Notes: generated by a model from the sequence alone, not told the origin. Shown: positions 50,942 to 59,495, counted from the stretch's first letter. The stretch: DNA of 64,000 nucleotides from Faecalicatena faecalis (GCF_012524165.2 NZ_JABACJ020000010.1:62001-126000); one strand, 5' to 3'. A program made the numbers and translations.

Positions 50942-52957
50942 TTAATTTACATATTGAAGGATGAGATCCCAGATACCTGATTTTTCCCATCCAAGTCTCC
51001 ATTCGGCTACTCCGGCAAGATCATTCTCCTTGATCAGCTTTAACTTCTCTTCTATTGACTTACTGTCTTCAAGCCAAATCTTATAGGTCCCGTCGTCAGT
51101 CTCCCATTCAGCGTAGTTCTGCCTTGTCTTATCATCCCATACTGCCTCTGCTCCGGCAGACTTGACGGTCTCTTCGGCCTCTTCCATTCCCATAGCTGTA
51201 CTGGTCACCTTGTCTGGGTACTCAGCCGCCTCTGTCCCAGCCTCTTCTTCCAATTCGGAGGCAGTCTTCGGCGTCTCAAGCCACAATCTTGTATAGAATG
51301 GAATGGCATCAACAAGCTTCTTCTTTGGAATCACCTTCAATGCATTCTCAATTCCGTCCTTCACGTAATTATAGGAAGCAACGGAACCAGCCTCATAAGA
51401 ACCATCCGTGTGCTCATCATATCCCATGATGATAACATAATCGGCTACAATTCCCTGTTCCTTCAGATTATAATGCTCATTATACGGCATTGGTACATAA
51501 TCATTTACAGAAAATACGAGGTCATTCTGTCTGCACTTCACAGATAATTCCCTGACAAACTGAATATAGTGCTCTCCGCACTCCTGGGAAATCAATTCAA
51601 AATCCAGATTGATTCCGTCAATTTTTTTCTGCAGTGCCTCTGCGATCACCTGGTTGATCAGGTTCTCTCTCTTTGAGGTATAACTCAATACTTCATATGT
51701 CTCGTCATAGGAGTTGATTCCCCCATGAAAATCCCTCAGCACAGCCCATACATCCAAATTGGACTGATGTGCATAGTTTACATAATCAGAATTGGCAATA
51801 GATGAAATATTACCATCTGTGTCAGAAATATTAAACCATGTTGGTGCAATTGTCGTCAGGCCTTTCGTACCTGCTATGGTCTCAAGCATATAACCGTTGG
51901 CCGTGTCATTCTCCACATTATGCCATGCCATATTGATCTTATAGTCGGTTGATATATTCGTATATACCGGCTCGTCGAACTTCCGGCTTGTCACTTCCTT
52001 CTCTTGTTTCTTCAAAGAGCTTGTCTTCACATAACCAACAAAACCATCACTGGTACGTACCTTCATCCAGTCATCTTCATCTTCCAGCACCCTGACCTTG
52101 TCAGACTTCTTGACCTCCGTCAGGATTGGGCTCTTTACACCGCCCAGTACTCTGACCTGAGTATCTCTCTTTAAAGAAGCGACGGTATGCTCGCCCCAGT
52201 CACTCTCAATCACAGCCCTGTCCGGTACTGCTTTGTCCTTGCTTTCATATACCTTATATTCCATATTCGTATATTCCTGGATAAAAGCAAGAGCAATATA
52301 TGCTGTCTTCCCTTCAGTCTTTAAGATTACATAATCTTCACTTTTCTTTTCTTTAATATCCGAATACTCTTTGCTGCCCACATTTACTGATACGCTGCCA
52401 TTCGGCAGTGTATATAACAGGACACTTTCGTTGGAATCCCAGTAAAAGCGCTCATTGATATAATCGCGCACAACAGAATATTCTATATATGGAACTCCAT
52501 CAAATACTTTTCCTCCGGCTGAGCTGTTCTCCAATGCGCCAATTACCTGATTATTTACTACAACAGCAAGATCATCATCACTTTGTATCCCATAATATTG
52601 TTTCAAATCGGCTTTCTCTTTGGATGAGCCATATCTTTTCCAAAATAATAATCCGCCTAATACTACAATAATCAAAACAACGAGAAGAATGACTCGGATG
52701 ATCATATTCCTTCTTCTTCTCCTTGCACGGCTGCTTCTTCTTCTCGGATTCTGCCCGCCTGGTCTTTGGCTGCCTGGTCTGGAACCACTTGGTCTTGGAC
52801 CTCCTGATCTTGGATTACTTGCTCCGGGTCCTTCTGTTCCTGCACTTTTGGTCCGGGAATTTCCCGCTCCTAAAGCACTGCTGCCTGGGCGTCTTCTCTG
52901 TGCATTCTGCTGTCTTGTCCTCTGGACATTCGCAGCTCTTCTTTCTCTTTCGTCCAT
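50942..52957 (-). CDS. GH18-family glycosidase with SH3 and copper-amine-oxidase-like N-terminal domains
   Basis: The 671-residue protein has a Gly/Arg/Ser-rich cytoplasmic N-terminus (1-80) and a membrane helix (MIIRVILLVVLIIVVLGGLL). A stalk domain follows (VFDGVPYIEYSVVRDYINER, typical of Cu_amine_oxidN1), then bacterial SH3 segments (DDWMKVRTSDGFVGYVKTSS). The C-terminal GH18 barrel carries KKIDGINLDFELISQECGEH, where the DxxDxE region reads DGINLDFE, and VIIMGYDEHTDGSYEAG. Relatives include YaaH/SleL spore cortex hydrolases and YdhD. It may act on peptidoglycan or chitin-like glycans. Confidence 0.85.
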   Translation of the reverse strand: MDERERRAANVQRTRQQNAQRRRPGSSALGAGNSRTKSAGTEGPGASNPRSGGPRPSGSRPGSQRPGGQNPRRRSSRARRRRRNMIIRVILLVVLIIVVLGGLLFWKRYGSSKEKADLKQYYGIQSDDDLAVVVNNQVIGALENSSAGGKVFDGVPYIEYSVVRDYINERFYWDSNESVLLYTLPNGSVSVNVGSKEYSDIKEKKSEDYVILKTEGKTAYIALAFIQEYTNMEYKVYESKDKAVPDRAVIESDWGEHTVASLKRDTQVRVLGGVKSPILTEVKKSDKVRVLEDEDDWMKVRTSDGFVGYVKTSSLKKQEKEVTSRKFDEPVYTNISTDYKINMAWHNVENDTANGYMLETIAGTKGLTTIAPTWFNISDTDGNISSIANSDYVNYAHQSNLDVWAVLRDFHGGINSYDETYEVLSYTSKRENLINQVIAEALQKKIDGINLDFELISQECGEHYIQFVRELSVKCRQNDLVFSVNDYVPMPYNEHYNLKEQGIVADYVIIMGYDEHTDGSYEAGSVASYNYVKDGIENALKVIPKKKLVDAIPFYTRLWLETPKTASELEEEAGTEAAEYPDKVTSTAMGMEEAEETVKSAGAEAVWDDKTRQNYAEWETDDGTYKIWLEDSKSIEEKLKLIKENDLAGVAEWRLGWEKSGIWDLILQYVN

Positions 52958-53069
52958 GCCGCACCTCCTATTAGACCCTATTATACCTTATGAGGCATTG
53001 GTAGTTCAATAAATATCATATATTTTTTCTATCTGTCAGCACTGCTTATCTCCTGCTCTGCTAAATGCT

Positions 53070-53339
53070 CTATAAATATGGGCTGTCCGGCAGTATGAGG
53101 GGATTTTCCGCCTGGTTATCTTCATTAATGTTCACAAAAACAAGTGATTTTATGTATCCTTCCGGATCGATGATATAATCCCGCATATAGCTGCCTTCCT
53201 CCTGAATCATATGTGCCGTGACAATCTGCAGAGGACTGACTTTACCTCCATCCATCAACATGCATATCCCATTTCTTTCATAATCCTCCAATTCGGTGTA
53301 TAACTCTCTGTAACTATATACTGTACTGCTGCTTTCCAT
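53070..53339 (-). CDS. Conserved-looking hypothetical protein, 89 residues
   Basis: From ATG 53339 (AAGGAG five bases upstream) the product is MESSSTVYSYRELYTELEDY ... YIKSLVFVNINEDNQAENPL and is acidic, with no membrane segment. The frame stays open upstream to an in-frame TAG at about 53450 and reads sensibly (TAFVRWYVTMPLWDKSKEQF). A strong AGGAGGAGGG lies just before that stop, so a longer form with a non-ATG start (up to 23 residues from ATG 53408) cannot be excluded. I do not recognise the family. Confidence 0.6.
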   Translation of the reverse strand: MESSSTVYSYRELYTELEDYERNGICMLMDGGKVSPLQIVTAHMIQEEGSYMRDYIIDPEGYIKSLVFVNINEDNQAENPLILPDSPYL

Positions 53340-53679
53340 GGTTGCTCCTTTCCCTGTAGATTCGGATAAATATAAAAACTGCTCTTTACTTTTATCCCAC
53401 AGAGGCATCGTGACGTACCAGCGGACAAAAGCAGTCTGGAAGATAGATTGAATCTACAGTTCCCTCCTCCTAAAAATTCCTAATGACCGTAATTTTGAAA
53501 CAGACTACTAAACTCCTTTCTTGTATAAACATTTATCTATCCAGGAATACTATCTTCTGTATTTGCCATTATAGGCATCACGTATATCCATTTCAATGTG
53601 TTTATTGTTCATAAGCCTTCCACATTTGTTGATAACAGCAAATAACGTAAAAGTATTATAAACTCTTTGCTAATTTCCT

Positions 53680-53708
53680 TTACATCTATTTTATTTTTGT
53701 TTATACTA
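53680..53708 (+). promoter_or_regulatory. Promoter of mecA
   Basis: TTTACA (53680-53685), 17 bp and TATACT (53703-53708) lie about 50 bp before the mecA start. The remaining 53409-53679 is AT-rich, and I see no gene in it. Confidence 0.65.
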
Positions 53709-53759
53709 ACAGTGAGAAGATATATATTTTGATATTACAATTCGTAAGGATGTGATTAT

Positions 53760-54479
53760 ATGAAAATCGAAAAACTGAATGACAATCAGATTCGCTGTAC
53801 CCTGACACGCGCCGATCTAGCTGCGCGCCATCTGAAACTAAGCGAGCTTGCTTACGGAACTGAGAAAGCGAAGTCTCTATTTAGAGATATGATGCAGCAG
53901 GCGTCTTTCGACTTTGGCTTTGAGGCAGAAGACATCCCTTTAATGATAGAAGCAATTCCTGCTTCTGCGGATTCTATCGTATTGATTATTACAAAGGTAG
54001 AAGATCCTGAAGAATTAGATACCAGATTTTCCAAGTTCACACCATTTGGTGAATCGGACGCTAATGTGCCCGAGGCTCTGGAGAAGCTGGAGGGAGCAGA
54101 GGAATTCCTGAATTTGCTGAACAAGGTAAAGGAGGCTGCGGCAGATACCAAGGGTACACCGACCGTACAAGATGCCCCGGCTCCATTCAATGTACGCCTG
54201 TTCTCTTTTGAAAGTATGGATCGTGTGATTCAGGTCGCCCATCTTCTTGGACCTGTGTACCACGGCTCCAACACGCTTTATCATGATACGGAGAATGAGT
54301 TATATATCCTGGCCCTGACCCAGTCAGACCACTCCAACAACGAGTTCAATAAGATATGTAACATGCTTTCCGAGTATGGATCTTTGGAGAAGGCTTCTGG
54401 AGCTACTTTAGCATTCCTGGAAGAACACTGTGACATTACCGTATCTGCGAATGCCGTACAGAAGCTGGCAGATGTATAA
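53760..54479 (+). CDS. mecA: Adaptor protein MecA
   Basis: The 239-residue protein has the MecA N-terminal domain (MKIEKLNDNQIRCTLTRADL, ELAYGTEKAKSLFRDMMQQA, FGFEAEDIPLMIEAIP), an acidic linker, and a C-terminal domain (NVRLFSFESMDRVIQVAHLL, STLYHDTENELYILAL-like NTLYHDTENELYILALTQSD). In Bacillus, MecA hands substrates such as ComK to ClpC/ClpP. A different substrate is likely in Clostridia. Confidence 0.93.
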   Translation: MKIEKLNDNQIRCTLTRADLAARHLKLSELAYGTEKAKSLFRDMMQQASFDFGFEAEDIPLMIEAIPASADSIVLIITKVEDPEELDTRFSKFTPFGESDANVPEALEKLEGAEEFLNLLNKVKEAAADTKGTPTVQDAPAPFNVRLFSFESMDRVIQVAHLLGPVYHGSNTLYHDTENELYILALTQSDHSNNEFNKICNMLSEYGSLEKASGATLAFLEEHCDITVSANAVQKLADV

Positions 54480-54566
54480 GGAAGGAAGTCCACGAAGGAT
54501 TGTAAGGATTGCATCTATAAGAACATGCATCAACAATCCTTAGAACAAATGAAGATATTGTCAAAA

Positions 54567-54605
54567 AAAATACCCGGCAGGTTGTCCCTGCGGGGTATTT
54601 TTTAT
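54567..54605. terminator. Terminator after mecA
   Basis: AATACCCGGCAGG pairs with CCTGCGGGGTATT with one mismatch and a short loop, followed by TTTT on the plus strand and preceded by A-runs for the other strand. Confidence 0.82.
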
Positions 54606-54633
54606 GCGGAAAACTCCGCACATGGTCATTCTA

Positions 54634-54843
54634 TTATTTACCTGCTGCTTTCATTGACGCGTTGATCTTTTCAACAAGCAGCTCGGAATCTAAACCATGC
54701 ACCATTGCAGCCTCTTCCAGAGACTCCATCTGTGAAGACGGTCAACCAAGGCAGTGCATGCCTATTTCCATTAAGATAGGAGCTGCTTCCGGATAAACCA
54801 TTAATAATTCACCGATTGTTGTGCTTTTAGAAATCTGAGCCAT
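54634..54843 (-). CDS. DUF1858 redox-disulfide protein, putative selenoprotein with in-frame UGA (Sec34)
   Basis: The frame starts with ATG 54843 (GGAGG seven bases upstream), runs through a TGA at 54744-54742 and ends with TAA at 54636-54634, giving 69 residues with the TGA read as one. Before it the protein reads [20 protein letters not shown] then GMHCLG. After it [20 protein letters not shown] follows in the same frame. The family (DUF1858, hybrid-cluster-protein-associated redox disulfide domain, TIGR03980) has MHCLGCPSSQxExLEEAAxVHG, so the UGA exactly replaces the second redox Cys and makes a CxxU motif. A hairpin just downstream looks like a bacterial SECIS. If UGA were a stop, only 33 residues would be made. 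Confidence 0.85.
54711..54740 (-). other. Putative SECIS hairpin for selenocysteine insertion
   Basis: Starting four bases after the UGA, the RNA can form UCUUC/GAAGA (5 bp), a bulged A, CAGA/UCUG (4 bp), and a 7-nt apical loop UGGAGUC that contains the GU expected for SelB binding. The loop lies about 14-20 nt after the UGA, in the range used by bacterial SECIS elements. Confidence 0.7.
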
Positions 54844-55003
54844 TTCTTTTCCTCCTTCAATTATTCAATGCTTTTTATTATAATCCCTATTATTTAAATA
54901 ATCAACCGTAGAAAATCTTAATTTCCTATAAATTCCAGTTAGCCGCCTGCTTAATTTTCTGAATTGTTCGTGCAATTATTTTCACTTTTTGACATCTCAA
55001 AAG

Positions 55004-55019
55004 TCAATAAATTTATTGA
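55004..55019. promoter_or_regulatory. 16-bp perfect palindrome upstream of the selenoprotein gene
   Basis: TCAATAAATTTATTGA is a perfect palindrome about 165 bp before the gene start. It is a candidate operator. It does not match the Rex or PerR consensus well. Confidence 0.4.
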
Positions 55020-55085
55020 TTTTTTTCGACAAATAATTATTTTCATAATAACTTAACAAAACGTCCGTTCTTTTTTTTAGAAAAG

Positions 55086-55182
55086 TAATCCACATAAAAC
55101 ACATGTTTTTGTGTGGATAATGTGAATAACTTTGCTAAAAACTATATTTTTCCACGTTTTTTTGAGTTTTAGGTGTGGATAA
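55086..55182. other. Cluster of DnaA-box-like sequences in a long AT-rich gap
   Basis: TGTGGATAA (perfect box) occurs at 55112-55120 and 55174-55182. TGTGAATAA (TTATTCACA) directly follows the first at 55121-55129. TAATCCACA (55086) and TTTTCCACG (55148) are one-mismatch sites. The 54844-55525 gap otherwise holds only the palindrome at 55004 and a terminator, and no open frame. There is no dnaA or other origin gene nearby. Confidence 0.45.
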
Positions 55183-55354
55183 GTTGAAAACTTCTTTTTT
55201 CACTCTTTCGACATTATTTTACATTTTTGTGCACATTGTCTATGCCAACCTTTTCACATTTTTTCTATAATTCGAGGTTTTTCCCCATATAATGTCAAAA
55301 TGTCCAAACAAATAATTTTGTTGATAAAATTACATTCGGCTCACAATAATAATG

Positions 55355-55398
55355 AAAAAGACGAGTATCGGCACATCGGCCTTTTTACTCGTCTTTTC
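55355..55398 (-). terminator. Terminator of the NlpC/P60 gene
   Basis: AAAAAGACGAGT and ACTCGTCTTTT form an 11-bp stem around a 20-nt loop. On the minus strand a T tract follows. Confidence 0.78.
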
Positions 55399-55525
55399 CT
55401 TATATATGATTTCCTATTTTATATGGTACAGTATTTACCAGTTCCCTGATATTCTCCCCAATACTGTACCTGCACTCCGTGTGCTTAAATACTCTCCTAT
55501 GATGATGACTCTGCAGTGATATTTT

Positions 55526-56632
55526 CTACAGTACACGCCTGATCGTTACAATCGGTGCATAATTTGCTGTACAGATACCAATGCCGTCTGCTTCATTCAT
55601 TGCGTTGACAATGTTGCCGTCTCCCATATACAGTCCGACATGTCCGTCATATAAGACGATATCCCCCGGCAGTGCTTCTTCGTAGCTGACCGGTGTTCCT
55701 ACGCTCTCCATATCCCACGTTGTACGCGGAAGGCTGACTCCAAAGTTCGCATATACAGACTGTACAAATCCCGAACAATCCGCTCCCTCGGTCAAACTCG
55801 TTCCTCCCCATACATACGGATTTCCAATGAACTGACACGCATAATCAATGACTGCCTGTCCACTTCCCGCCTGGGCCTGGATTGCTGCGGCCTCCTGAGC
55901 CTCCTGCTGCTTTCTGGCTTCTTCTGCCTGTCTTGCAGCCTCTTCCTGTGCTATTCTCTGCTCTTCCTCTGCCTTGGACTCGGCATAGGCATATACCTTC
56001 TGTACATCAATATAGTCACCGCAGACCCAGCCGGACACTCCATTTACCATGACTGGGTACCACCCGTCGATTGCTTCACCGGTCACTTCATACTGCTGAC
56101 CTGCGGTTATTTGTGTCACGATATTCGCTGCTGTCCCCTGTCCATCTCTCACATTTAACAGATCTGCAGTAACAACCGCTTGATTCTGTTCATAATCTGC
56201 TGCATGTACCTGGGCATCCTCACCCGTCCATAGACACTCGGCAGGAACATAACCTTCCACCGAGCCGGATCGGATCTTCGTCCAGCCATCGTTGTATTCG
56301 AGCACCTCTGCCGCTGAATTCTGATACAGCTTACCGATCCAATCACTTGTTTCTTCCGGGGCACTTCTAATATAAGTAAAATCACTCACATTAGAAAACG
56401 CCATATTTAAATACTCACCCTCGCCATTTTCCACCAGATAGAGATTAATGTTCTCCTTTACATTCGTCTGGTAACTTTCGTTTACGATCGATTCGATTCC
56501 TGCAACCGGGATGACCGGAACATTTTCTTCATTCTTGTCCGCAGCCTTAACCGTCATTGCACTCCCCGGAACCAAAATCGCTCCCGCTAAAGCAGAAAGA
56601 ATCAATTTCTGCTTCATACACATTGCTTTCAT
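55526..56632 (-). CDS. Secreted NlpC/P60 peptidoglycan endopeptidase with SH3 domains
   Basis: The 368-residue protein has a signal peptide (MKAMCMKQKLILSALAGAIL, cleavage after KAADK region near 32) and two SH3_3 domains (FTYIRSAPEETSDWIGKLYQ, DLLNVRDGQGTAANIVTQIT). A Gln/Ala/Glu coiled linker follows (AEEEQRIAQEEAARQAEEAR), then an NlpC/P60 domain with catalytic Cys in EGADCSGFVQSVY, His in YDGHVGLYMGDG, and a third residue in NAMNEADGIG. It cuts D-Glu-to-diamino-acid bonds in the wall. I chose ATG 56632 because AAAGGAGG precedes it. The longer frame runs into the leader. Confidence 0.93.
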   Translation of the reverse strand: MKAMCMKQKLILSALAGAILVPGSAMTVKAADKNEENVPVIPVAGIESIVNESYQTNVKENINLYLVENGEGEYLNMAFSNVSDFTYIRSAPEETSDWIGKLYQNSAAEVLEYNDGWTKIRSGSVEGYVPAECLWTGEDAQVHAADYEQNQAVVTADLLNVRDGQGTAANIVTQITAGQQYEVTGEAIDGWYPVMVNGVSGWVCGDYIDVQKVYAYAESKAEEEQRIAQEEAARQAEEARKQQEAQEAAAIQAQAGSGQAVIDYACQFIGNPYVWGGTSLTEGADCSGFVQSVYANFGVSLPRTTWDMESVGTPVSYEEALPGDIVLYDGHVGLYMGDGNIVNAMNEADGIGICTANYAPIVTIRRVL

Positions 56633-56746
56633 ATTAAAACCTCCTTTATGCCCTTTTGCAGCATAGCCGCAAATCCGCCTACAGGATATATTTGACGTGA
56701 TATCCTCCAGGTGCAAGTGTCTTTATCTTTTGTAGGAAGTTCTAAT

Positions 56747-56808
56747 TGTTACATAATTGTTAACTTTTGTTACAACGATATTATAGCAACACATACCCCT
56801 TATGTCAA
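56747..56808 (-). promoter_or_regulatory. Promoter of the NlpC/P60 gene with a WalR-like box
   Basis: On the minus strand TTGACA (56808-56803), 17 bp and TATAAT (56785-56780) form a near-perfect promoter. On the plus strand TGTTAC-ATAAT-TGTTAA (56747-56763) fits the WalR box TGTWAH-N5-TGTWAH, with a further half-site next to it. The box lies 10-26 bp after the start point, a position that would favour repression. Confidence 0.65.
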
Positions 56809-56990
56809 TATATTTCAAGGGATTTTCACATTACATACTTCGACATGATCTTCAAAATTCTCCTAAAAATAGGCTCTGCGCGAACCCATTTGTTAATTAT
56901 TTTGTAACATTTTATCAATTCTATTCCTTCTATATAAGGAATTAACAAAACTTTTATAAAAAATAAATCTAACTTTTTTTCATTTTAGTG

Positions 56991-57040
56991 TTGACATTTC
57001 CCGAGATATGTATTATATTCTAATTACAGTAACAATTACT
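56991..57040 (+). promoter_or_regulatory. Promoter and operator-like repeat of the perR gene
   Basis: TTGACA (56991-56996), 17 bp and TATATT (57014-57019) form the promoter. AGTAA-CAA-TTACT (57028-57040) is an inverted repeat just after the start point, in AT-rich sequence, a likely autoregulatory Fur/PerR-type site. Confidence 0.6.
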
Positions 57041-57073
57041 ATTATTACTTTAGAAATTGAAAGGAGGTTTATA

Positions 57074-57469
57074 TTGGCAGCTTTAAAGTATAGTCGGCAA
57101 CGTGAATGCATTAAGAACTATCTGGCGATGACCAAAGAACATCCCACTGCCGATACGGTTTACCTGCATGTGAAGGAAGACTTCCCGAACATCAGTCTTG
57201 GTACCGTATACAGGAATTTAAACCTGCTGACTGATTTAGGGGAGGCAATCAAGATTCCGACCCCCGACGGTGGAGACCGATTTGACGGCAACACGATGCC
57301 GCATAATCATTTTTTCTGCACCAACTGTAGAAAGGTTCTGGATCTGGACCTGGATATGAAGAAGATTGAACAGGTCAACAAAGCAGCCGCTGAGAATTTT
57401 GACGGCATCATAGAATCCAGTACCACCATTTTTTATGGAAAATGCGGTGACTGCATCCAAAAGTCATAG
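57074..57469 (+). CDS. perR: Fur-family regulator, PerR-like
   Basis: The 131-residue protein has an N-terminal winged helix (KYSRQRECIKNYLAMTKEHP, VYLHVKEDFPNISLGTVYRN) and the metal region GDRFDGNTMPHNHFFCTNCR with HxH and a CxxC zinc site, plus a second CxxC (YGKCGDC) at the end. This is the PerR subgroup pattern. The start is TTG at 57074, six bases after AGGAGG. The ATG at 57008 lies at the transcription start. It sits upstream of two rubrerythrin genes, classic PerR targets. Confidence 0.88.
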   Translation: MAALKYSRQRECIKNYLAMTKEHPTADTVYLHVKEDFPNISLGTVYRNLNLLTDLGEAIKIPTPDGGDRFDGNTMPHNHFFCTNCRKVLDLDLDMKKIEQVNKAAAENFDGIIESSTTIFYGKCGDCIQKS

Positions 57470-57541
57470 TCTTGGATATCTCACATAGGATATCTACAGA
57501 CGGCCATACAGAAGATCTGTGTGGAGAGTTTTAACAAGTGA

Positions 57542-57576
57542 TTAATATAGGAAGTATCATATGCTTCCTATATTAA
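57542..57576. promoter_or_regulatory. Long palindrome between perR and the reverse rubrerythrin gene
   Basis: TTAATATAGGAAG and CTTCCTATATTAA form a perfect 13-bp inverted repeat around 9 bases. There is no T tract after it on either strand, so it may be an operator or mRNA hairpin and not a plain terminator. Confidence 0.5.
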
Positions 57577-57660
57577 AAATAAATTACCGCCAGACCTAAT
57601 CGGTCTCACGGCTATCAACAATAAAAATAATATATAAAAAAGAAAAGGAGATTTAAAACT

Positions 57661-58203
57661 ATGAAAAAATTTGTATGTACAGTATGTGGTTATGTTCACG
57701 AGGGAGAGGCTGCACCGGCTGAATGTCCAATTTGTAAAGCACCGGCTGAGAAGTTCAAAGAGCAGACAGGTGAAAGAGAATGGGCTGCAGAGCACGTTGT
57801 AGGTGTTGCTAAGGGCGTTAGCGAAGATATCATCGCTGACTTAAGAGCTAACTTCGAAGGAGAATGCTCAGAAGTAGGTATGTACCTTGCAATGGCTAGA
57901 GTTGCTCACAGAGAAGGATATCCAGAGATCGGACTGTACTGGGAAAAAGCTGCTTACGAAGAGGCAGAGCATGCTTCTAAATTCGCTGAGTTATTAGGTG
58001 AAGTTGTAACAGACAGCACAAAGAAGAACCTGGAGATGAGAATTGACGCTGAGAACGGCGCTACAGCAGGTAAATTTGATCTTGCAAAACGTGCAAAAGC
58101 TGCTAACCTGGATGCTATCCATGATACAGTACACGAGATGGCAAGAGACGAAGCTCGTCACGGAAAAGCATTCGAAGGACTTTTAAAGAGATACTTCGGC
58201 TAA
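57661..58203 (+). CDS. Reverse rubrerythrin (N-terminal rubredoxin domain)
   Basis: The 180-residue protein starts with a rubredoxin domain ([31 protein letters not shown]) and continues with a ferritin-like di-iron domain ([47 protein letters not shown]). This order is reversed relative to classical rubrerythrin and acts as an NADH-linked peroxidase and oxygen scavenger in Clostridia. AAAAGGAG precedes the ATG. It lies 190 bp after perR on the same strand. Confidence 0.95.
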   Translation: MKKFVCTVCGYVHEGEAAPAECPICKAPAEKFKEQTGEREWAAEHVVGVAKGVSEDIIADLRANFEGECSEVGMYLAMARVAHREGYPEIGLYWEKAAYEEAEHASKFAELLGEVVTDSTKKNLEMRIDAENGATAGKFDLAKRAKAANLDAIHDTVHEMARDEARHGKAFEGLLKRYFG

Positions 58204-58254
58204 TCTTTGTCGATCCTTATATAAATTTCATACACCCCAACAACTATAGTGAAT

Positions 58255-58286
58255 ACCTGCACTGGAGCACCCTCTCTAGTGCAGGT
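58255..58286 (+). terminator. Terminator of the reverse rubrerythrin gene
   Basis: ACCTGCACT pairs with AGTGCAGGT around a 14-nt loop, followed by CATTTAC. Confidence 0.65.
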
Positions 58287-58313
58287 CATTTACTATCATG
58301 TGGATAAATATTT

Positions 58314-58337
58314 CATCAATTTTTCATAAAATTGATG
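58314..58337. promoter_or_regulatory. Inverted repeat upstream of the rubrerythrin gene
   Basis: CATCAATTTT and AAAATTGATG form a perfect 10-bp inverted repeat around TCAT. A TATAAT lies about 30 bp further on (near 58360), so the repeat covers the -35 region and could be an operator. Confidence 0.5.
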
Positions 58338-58395
58338 TATTCATTCACTCACAACTACGTTATAATAAAACTAACAAATTAAAGGAGGATATATT

Positions 58396-58932
58396 ATGTC
58401 TAAGTACGCAGGAACAAAAACAGAGAAGAACCTTATGGATGCATTTGCAGGTGAATCCCAGGCACGTAACAAGTATACATATTACGCTTCTGCTGCAAGA
58501 AAGGCTGGATTCGTTCAGATGTCCAACATTTTCTTAGAGACTGCAGATCAGGAAAAAGAACATGCAAAAATGTGGTTCAAAGAATTCCATGGCATTGGCG
58601 ATACAGAGGCTAACCTTGCTGACGCTGCTGCAGGTGAGAACTATGAGTGGACAGATATGTATGCACGCATGGCTAAAGAGGCTGAAGAAGAAGGCTTTAC
58701 AGAGCTGGCTGCTAAGTTCAGAGGCGTAGCTGAGGTAGAGGCAGCTCACGAGAAGCGCTATCAGAGGCTCCTTGATCACTTCCGTGCAGGACAGACATTC
58801 AAAGATGAAGCTCCTCTTGGATGGAAATGTGGAAACTGTGGATATATCTACCAGGGAGACGAAGCCCCAGAAGTATGTCCAGTATGTGCACATCCACGTG
58901 CATACTTTGAAAGAAAAGCTGAAAACTACTAA
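58396..58932 (+). CDS. Rubrerythrin (classical)
   Basis: The 178-residue protein has the ferritin-like domain first ([57 protein letters not shown]) and a C-terminal rubredoxin domain ([29 protein letters not shown]). It reduces hydrogen peroxide. AAAGGAGG precedes the ATG. With the reverse rubrerythrin and PerR it forms an oxidative-stress locus. Confidence 0.96.
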   Translation: MSKYAGTKTEKNLMDAFAGESQARNKYTYYASAARKAGFVQMSNIFLETADQEKEHAKMWFKEFHGIGDTEANLADAAAGENYEWTDMYARMAKEAEEEGFTELAAKFRGVAEVEAAHEKRYQRLLDHFRAGQTFKDEAPLGWKCGNCGYIYQGDEAPEVCPVCAHPRAYFERKAENY

Positions 58933-58981
58933 AAGATTATGGATTCCTTTTCTGATTCAACAAAGAACTGAAGATAACGAT

Positions 58982-59023
58982 ACAAAAACAGGACTCTCCT
59001 ATTCGTAGGGGTCCTGTTTTTGT
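58982..59023. terminator. Bidirectional terminator between rubrerythrin and the GIY-YIG gene
   Basis: ACAAAAACAGGAC pairs with GTCCTGTTTTTGT. The 3' end of the GIY-YIG gene runs into this stem. Confidence 0.82.
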
Positions 59024-59289
59024 ATTACATCTATATTTTCTATTCCATCTTTTTTCTCGATTATCGCAAGCTTCATTCTGCGGGACATCTGCTTAATCGC
59101 ATATTCCCTTTTCATTGCCTCTTCTTTCGTTAAAAAGGTCTCATAATAAGCCAGTTCCACAGGTCTGCGGGCCTTTGTATACTTGGCGCCCTTCCCTGCA
59201 TTATGATCACTGATCCGTTTGTTTAAATCGTTGGTCCACCCTGTATAAAGACTTCCGTCACTGCACTTTAAAATATATGTATAATTCAT
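58999..59289 (-). CDS. GIY-YIG endonuclease-superfamily protein (UPF0213 type)
   Basis: The 96-residue protein opens [20 protein letters not shown], with the GIY-YIG motif as YIL...LYTGWT. It continues [20 protein letters not shown] and [20 protein letters not shown], the usual pattern of the small YhbQ/UPF0213 proteins. The cellular role is uncertain. Confidence 0.93.
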   Translation of the reverse strand: MNYTYILKCSDGSLYTGWTNDLNKRISDHNAGKGAKYTKARRPVELAYYETFLTKEEAMKREYAIKQMSRRMKLAIIEKKDGIENIDVIQKQDPYE

Positions 59290-59459
59290 GGAACCACCTC
59301 TTCTGCCCTACATTCTCTTCCGCATTATACCATAAACACTAAGTTTGTAGAACACCTCACTAAGTGTTTAGGTATATGTCTTAGTAGGCTGATAATACCA
59401 CGCCAACTGCGAGCATTATATCATAAACTCTTATTTCCTAAAAGCCCCCACAAATGCTT

Positions 59460-59495
59460 CAGGGATGCGAAACCTTCTGGTTTTACGCATCCCTG
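59460..59495 (-). terminator. Terminator of the spoIID-spoIIQ-like unit
   Basis: CAGGGATGCG and CGCATCCCTG form a 10-bp stem, extended by AAACC/GGTTT. The preceding gap 59290-59459 holds a further imperfect repeat (AAACACTAAGT near 59335 with ACTAAGTGTTT) and nothing else that I see. Confidence 0.7.

Noticed and set aside
54634-54741. Reading the DUF1858 gene as a simple pseudogene with a nonsense mutation
   Set aside because: The UGA falls exactly on the redox cysteine of the family, the rest of the frame is intact, and a SECIS-like hairpin follows. A random mutation would not be expected to combine these.
54844-55525. Chromosome replication origin
   Set aside because: DnaA boxes are present, but dnaA, dnaN, rpmH and other origin genes are not, and the flanking genes are not typical of an origin.
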